DNA of 64,000 nt from Haemophilus haemolyticus M19501 (GTDB taxonomy: Bacteria; Pseudomonadota; Gammaproteobacteria; Enterobacterales; Pasteurellaceae): assembly GCF_000222025.1 (NCBI RefSeq), contig NZ_AFQO01000007.1:124001-188000 (forward strand), given 5' to 3'. The notes beneath the pieces are model-generated. The model made no database searches, was not told where the DNA came from, and saw only the letters and a list, made by a program, of their open reading frames with translations. Shown here one piece after another: positions 61,047 through 64,000 of the stretch. The stretch's first letter is position 1, and the number at the start of each line of letters is the position of its first letter. A program made the translations under genes and the position numbers.

Positions 61047-62072
61047 ATGCAAAAATCCTATTCTTTACAAGAATTGGCAACTCAAATCGGCGCTACCGTT
61101 CGCGGTAACGCCGATGTTGTTGTTGAGAATATCGCTCCACTCGATAAAGCCCAATCAAATCAACTTACTTTTATTTCTAACGCAAAATTCCGTGCATTAT
61201 TGAAAGATTCTAAAGCAGGAATTTTGGTTGTTTCTGAAGAGGATGTCGAACATTGTTCTTCAGAAAGCAATTTACTTATTGTGAAAGATCCTTATGTAGC
61301 TTACGCAATTTTGGCTCAATATATGGATAGCACACCAAAGGCTGCGCAAGGCATTGCAAAAAGTGCGGTAATTTTTGATGGCACATCTTTAGGGAAGAAT
61401 GTTTCAATTGGCGCCAATGCAGTGATTGAAGAAGGTGTTGTACTTGGTAATAACGTGATCATTGGTGCAAATTGCTTTGTTGGTAAAAATACCAAGATCG
61501 GTTCAGGCACTCAACTTTGGGCTAATGTCACTGTTTACCATAACGTTGAGATTGGCACTAATTGCTTAATTCAATCAGGAACAGTTATCGGTAGTGATGG
61601 TTTTGGTTACGCAAATGATCGTGGTCGTTGGATTAAAATTCCACAAGTAGGGCAAGTAATAATTGGTAATAACGTTGAGATTGGCGCGAATACCTGTATT
61701 GATAGAGGCGCATTAGACGCAACAATTATTGAAGATAACGTGATCATCGATAACCTTTGTCAAATTGCACATAATGTTCATATCGGCACAGGTACAGCGG
61801 TTGCGGGTGGCGTTATCATGGCGGGTAGTTTGACTGTTGGGCGCTATTGCTTAATTGGCGGTGCAAGTGTGATTAATGGCCATATGGAAATTTGTGATAA
61901 AGTCACGATTACTGGAATGGGAATGGTTATGCGCCCAATTACAGAGCCTGGCGTATACTCCTCTGGTATTCCATTGCAAACGAATAAAGAATGGCGTAAA
62001 ACAGCGGCACTGACGTTAGGTATTGATGGAATAAATAAACGTTTAAAAGCGTTAGAAAAGAAAATTTCTTAA
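61047..62072 (+). CDS. lpxD: UDP-3-O-(3-hydroxyacyl)glucosamine N-acyltransferase LpxD
   Basis: 341 residues. Third step of lipid A synthesis. It has an N-terminal uridine-binding domain (to about 100), then left-handed beta-helix hexapeptide repeats ([21 protein letters not shown] and on). The catalytic His lies in [18 protein letters not shown]. It ends in a C-terminal helix ([11 protein letters not shown]). It follows skp after 12 nt and is the last gene of this block before a terminator; lpxA, fabZ and lpxB are not in the window. Confidence 0.96.
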   Translation: MQKSYSLQELATQIGATVRGNADVVVENIAPLDKAQSNQLTFISNAKFRALLKDSKAGILVVSEEDVEHCSSESNLLIVKDPYVAYAILAQYMDSTPKAAQGIAKSAVIFDGTSLGKNVSIGANAVIEEGVVLGNNVIIGANCFVGKNTKIGSGTQLWANVTVYHNVEIGTNCLIQSGTVIGSDGFGYANDRGRWIKIPQVGQVIIGNNVEIGANTCIDRGALDATIIEDNVIIDNLCQIAHNVHIGTGTAVAGGVIMAGSLTVGRYCLIGGASVINGHMEICDKVTITGMGMVMRPITEPGVYSSGIPLQTNKEWRKTAALTLGIDGINKRLKALEKKIS

Positions 62073-62094
62073 TTTCTTTTGAAGTTTTATTACA

Positions 62095-62140
62095 AAATCC
62101 ACATTTTAAAAGTTTACTATTAAAGTGTGGATTTTTTATT
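62095..62140 (+). terminator. lpxD terminator
   Basis: AATCCACATTTTAA (62096-62109) pairs with TTAAAGTGTGGATT (62120-62133) with a single T-G wobble, loop of 10, then TTTTATTTT. Confidence 0.85.
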
Positions 62141-62194
62141 TTACTAAACGTAACTAAAAAAGTTTAAGCCTGTTAATTAAGCAGCTTATCCTAT

Positions 62195-62228
62195 AAAACA
62201 AATAAGCCCAACTTAAGTTGGGCTTATT
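62195..62228 (-). terminator. tsf terminator
   Basis: A perfect 28-bp palindrome (62201-62228) with arms AATAAGCCCAACTT and AAGTTGGGCTTATT. On the minus strand it is followed by TGTTTTAT. It lies 23 nt after the tsf stop. Confidence 0.85.
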
Positions 62229-62251
62229 AACATATCGTTATCTTTAAAGAA

Positions 62252-63103
62252 TTACGCGTTACCGCCAGTGATTTTTGCTACTTCAGCAGCAAAGTCTTCT
62301 TCTTTTTTCTCGATACCTTCACCTACTTCTAAACGGATGAAGTTAGACACTGAAGTATTTACTGATTTTAAGAAGTCACCTACAGATACAGAAGGATCCA
62401 TTACGAATGGTTGACCTGTTAATGAAACTTCACCTGTGAATTTCTTCATACGGCCTTCAACCATTTTCTCTGCGATTTCTTTTGGTTTGCCAGAGTTAAC
62501 TGCGATATCAATTTGGATTTGACGCTCGTGTTCAACTACTTCTGCAGGTACATCTTCTGGGTTCACGAATTCTGGTTTAGATGCCGCTACATGCATTGCC
62601 ACTTTTTTAAGTTCATCAGCTGAACCTTCACCCGCAACTAACACACCGATTTTCGCCCCATGTAAGTATTGAGCAATAACTTGACCATCTAAGTAAGCAA
62701 CACGACGGATGTTCATGTTCTCACCGATTTTAGCTACTAATGCAGCACGTTTTTCTTCGAATTGTGCTTGTAATGCTTCGATAGTTGTACCTTTGTTTGC
62801 TGCTGCGAAATCAGCTACTTCGTTTGCTAAACCTAAGAAACCAGCATCTTTTGCTACGAAGTCAGTTTCACAGTTCATTTCAACTAATACACCGAAACCA
62901 TTTTCTACACGAGCAAGGATAACACCTTCAGCTGCAACACGGCCTGCTTTTTTAGCTGCTTTAGCTTGACCAGATTTACGCATATTGTCGATTGCTAACT
63001 CGATATCACCGTTTGCTTCAACTAATGCTTTTTTACATTCCATCATACCTGCGCCGGTACGTTCACGAAGTTCTTTTACTAATGATGCTGTGATTTCAGC
63101 CAT
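62252..63103 (-). CDS. tsf: Elongation factor Ts
   Basis: 283 residues. Nucleotide-exchange factor for EF-Tu. The N-terminal UBA-like part [21 protein letters not shown] and the core motif [14 protein letters not shown] are conserved. The dimer-core and coiled-coil parts follow at expected length. The order rpsB-tsf is conserved. The gene is 133 bp downstream of rpsB with a hairpin between. No uptake signal within. Confidence 0.98.
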   Translation of the reverse strand: MAEITASLVKELRERTGAGMMECKKALVEANGDIELAIDNMRKSGQAKAAKKAGRVAAEGVILARVENGFGVLVEMNCETDFVAKDAGFLGLANEVADFAAANKGTTIEALQAQFEEKRAALVAKIGENMNIRRVAYLDGQVIAQYLHGAKIGVLVAGEGSADELKKVAMHVAASKPEFVNPEDVPAEVVEHERQIQIDIAVNSGKPKEIAEKMVEGRMKKFTGEVSLTGQPFVMDPSVSVGDFLKSVNTSVSNFIRLEVGEGIEKKEEDFAAEVAKITGGNA

Positions 63104-63152
63104 TTTTAAAATCCTCTGTCGAAAATGCGATTTATTTTGACCGCACTTTTAG

Positions 63153-63185
63153 ATAAAAATATAGGGGCTAAATTTTAGCCCCTAT
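63153..63185 (-). terminator. Hairpin with T run between rpsB and tsf
   Basis: On the minus strand ATAGGGGCTAA pairs with TTAGCCCCTAT (63161-63185), then TTTTTATC. It looks like a genuine terminator placed inside the rpsB-tsf unit, followed by an uptake signal (63140-63148). It may act as a partial terminator lowering tsf relative to rpsB, or tsf has its own promoter. Confidence 0.75.
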
Positions 63186-63236
63186 GCCAATTAATCGTTT
63201 GATTATTAAGGGCTTCGCCTTATTGCAAAACTTAAA

Positions 63237-63959
63237 TTATTCTGCGTCAGCTGCTAATTCTTCAGCAACTTGAGCTTCGTTGCCACGACCTTCTTTAACC
63301 GCTGCTGCAGCTGCAGAAACGTAAAGTTGGATAGCACGAGTCGCATCATCGTTACCAGGGATAACGAAATCTACGCCAGCTGGAGTTGAGTTAGTATCAA
63401 CGATAGCAAATACAGGAATACCTAGGTTGTTTGCTTCTTTAACTGCGATATGTTCGTGGTCTGCACCGATAACAAATAACGCATCTGGTAAGCCGCCCAT
63501 ATCTTTGATACCGCCAAGGCTTAATTCAAGTTTTTCCATCTCACGGCTACGCATTAACGCTTCTTTTTTGGTTAATTTATCAAAAGTACCGTCTTGAGAT
63601 TGGGTTTCTAAATCTTTTAAACGTTTAATTGATTGACGAACGGTTTTCCAGTTAGTCAGCATACCACCTAACCAACGGTGGTTTACGTAATATTGCTGAC
63701 AATCTAATGCTGCTGCTTGAACTGCTTCAGACGCTGCACGTTTTGTACCAACGAATAATACTTTACCGTTGTTGCTAGCAATGCGAGTTAATTCCGCTAA
63801 AGCTTCGTTGAATAAAGGTAAAGTTTTTTCAAGATTGATGATGTGAACACCGTTACGAGCACCAAAAATGAAAGGTTTCATTTGTGGGTTCCAGTAACGA
63901 GTTTGGTGTCCGAAGTGTACGCCTGCGTTGATCATGTCGCGCATTGAAACTTGTGCCAT
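63237..63959 (-). CDS. rpsB: 30S ribosomal protein S2
   Basis: 240 residues. Binds late in 30S assembly near S1. The N-terminus [20 protein letters not shown] and the motifs [20 protein letters not shown] and [19 protein letters not shown] are diagnostic. The frame opens 11 codons upstream, but the ATG at 63959 with AAAGGAAAA is the family start. Only 41 bases upstream are in the window; they contain GGAGGCTCAACCCC, possibly part of the S2 leader element that precedes rpsB in many gammaproteobacteria. Confidence 0.98.
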   Translation of the reverse strand: MAQVSMRDMINAGVHFGHQTRYWNPQMKPFIFGARNGVHIINLEKTLPLFNEALAELTRIASNNGKVLFVGTKRAASEAVQAAALDCQQYYVNHRWLGGMLTNWKTVRQSIKRLKDLETQSQDGTFDKLTKKEALMRSREMEKLELSLGGIKDMGGLPDALFVIGADHEHIAVKEANNLGIPVFAIVDTNSTPAGVDFVIPGNDDATRAIQLYVSAAAAAVKEGRGNEAQVAEELAADAE

Positions 63960-64000
63960 AATATTTTCCTTTTGTTGGGGTTGAGCCTCCACATATCAGC

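Overview
The window is a contiguous piece of an AT-rich gammaproteobacterial chromosome, almost certainly Haemophilus influenzae or a very close relative such as H. haemolyticus. The protein sequences match that clade throughout. The NAD nucleotidase (nadN) and the haem/glutathione-binding lipoprotein (hbpA) are typical Haemophilus genes. The Haemophilus-type DNA uptake signal sequence AAGTGCGGT occurs about 61 times on the two strands, close to one per kb. I see no rRNA or tRNA gene, prophage, insertion sequence or CRISPR array. Nearly all genes are core functions and coding density is high.

Layout. 1-1300: start of trmD, rimM, rpsP (ribosome maturation operon, minus strand). 1.4-4.1 kb: a secreted protein of unknown function and nadN. 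4.4-6.9 kb: aroK-aroB-dam. 6.9-8.9 kb: mobA, yihD, dsbA, maoP. 9-11.3 kb: trmA-rsmJ-rseC. 11.3-11.7 kb: a two-gene microprotein unit behind a CRP-S-like palindrome. 11.7-15.5 kb: mobB, an MdtD-like transporter, hbpA. 15.5-20.7 kb: ligA, zipA, cysZ, cysK. 20.7-28.6 kb: sodA, then the complete ccmABCDEFGHI cytochrome c maturation cluster, interrupted twice by a four-hairpin element. 28.7-29.6 kb: a secreted protein and a lipoprotein, both unknown. 29.6-32.3 kb: sdaA and sdaC (serine catabolism). 32.5-35.3 kb: copper efflux (copA, copZ, cueR-like). 35.3-37.2 kb: metJ and rho. 37.2-41.6 kb: pilD-pilC-pilB-pilA and ampD. 41.6-42.2 kb: the longest gap, holding a cluster of DnaA boxes. 42.2-45.7 kb: rppH, a TauE-type permease, lgt, thyA, tadA. 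45.8-50.1 kb: dciA, secM-like gene, secA, mutT, a small periplasmic protein. 50.2-54.8 kb: holA, lptE, leuS, yggU. 55-62 kb: the envelope operon uppS-cdsA-rseP-bamA-skp-lpxD. 62.2-64 kb: tsf and rpsB.

How the genes work together. The pil operon builds the type IV pseudopilus used for DNA uptake. It sits behind a CRP-S (competence) site in DNA that is itself full of uptake signals. The ccm cluster and DsbA serve periplasmic thiol chemistry and cytochrome c assembly, and FNR-like boxes lie in front of ccmA and sodA. The uppS-to-lpxD block, lptE and lgt supply the outer membrane and cell wall.

Most interesting signals: (1) two copies of a four-hairpin element inside the ccm cluster whose stems differ by compensatory base changes; (2) a perfect CRP-S-type palindrome in front of a small unit encoding a 73-residue and a 28-residue membrane protein; (3) a CueR-like regulator with Cys where copper sensors have Ser77; (4) three exact DnaA boxes within 255 bp between ampD and rppH; (5) a divergent SecM-like arrest peptide; (6) a prepilin peptidase whose zinc-domain region has decayed and carries an inverted pair of uptake signals.
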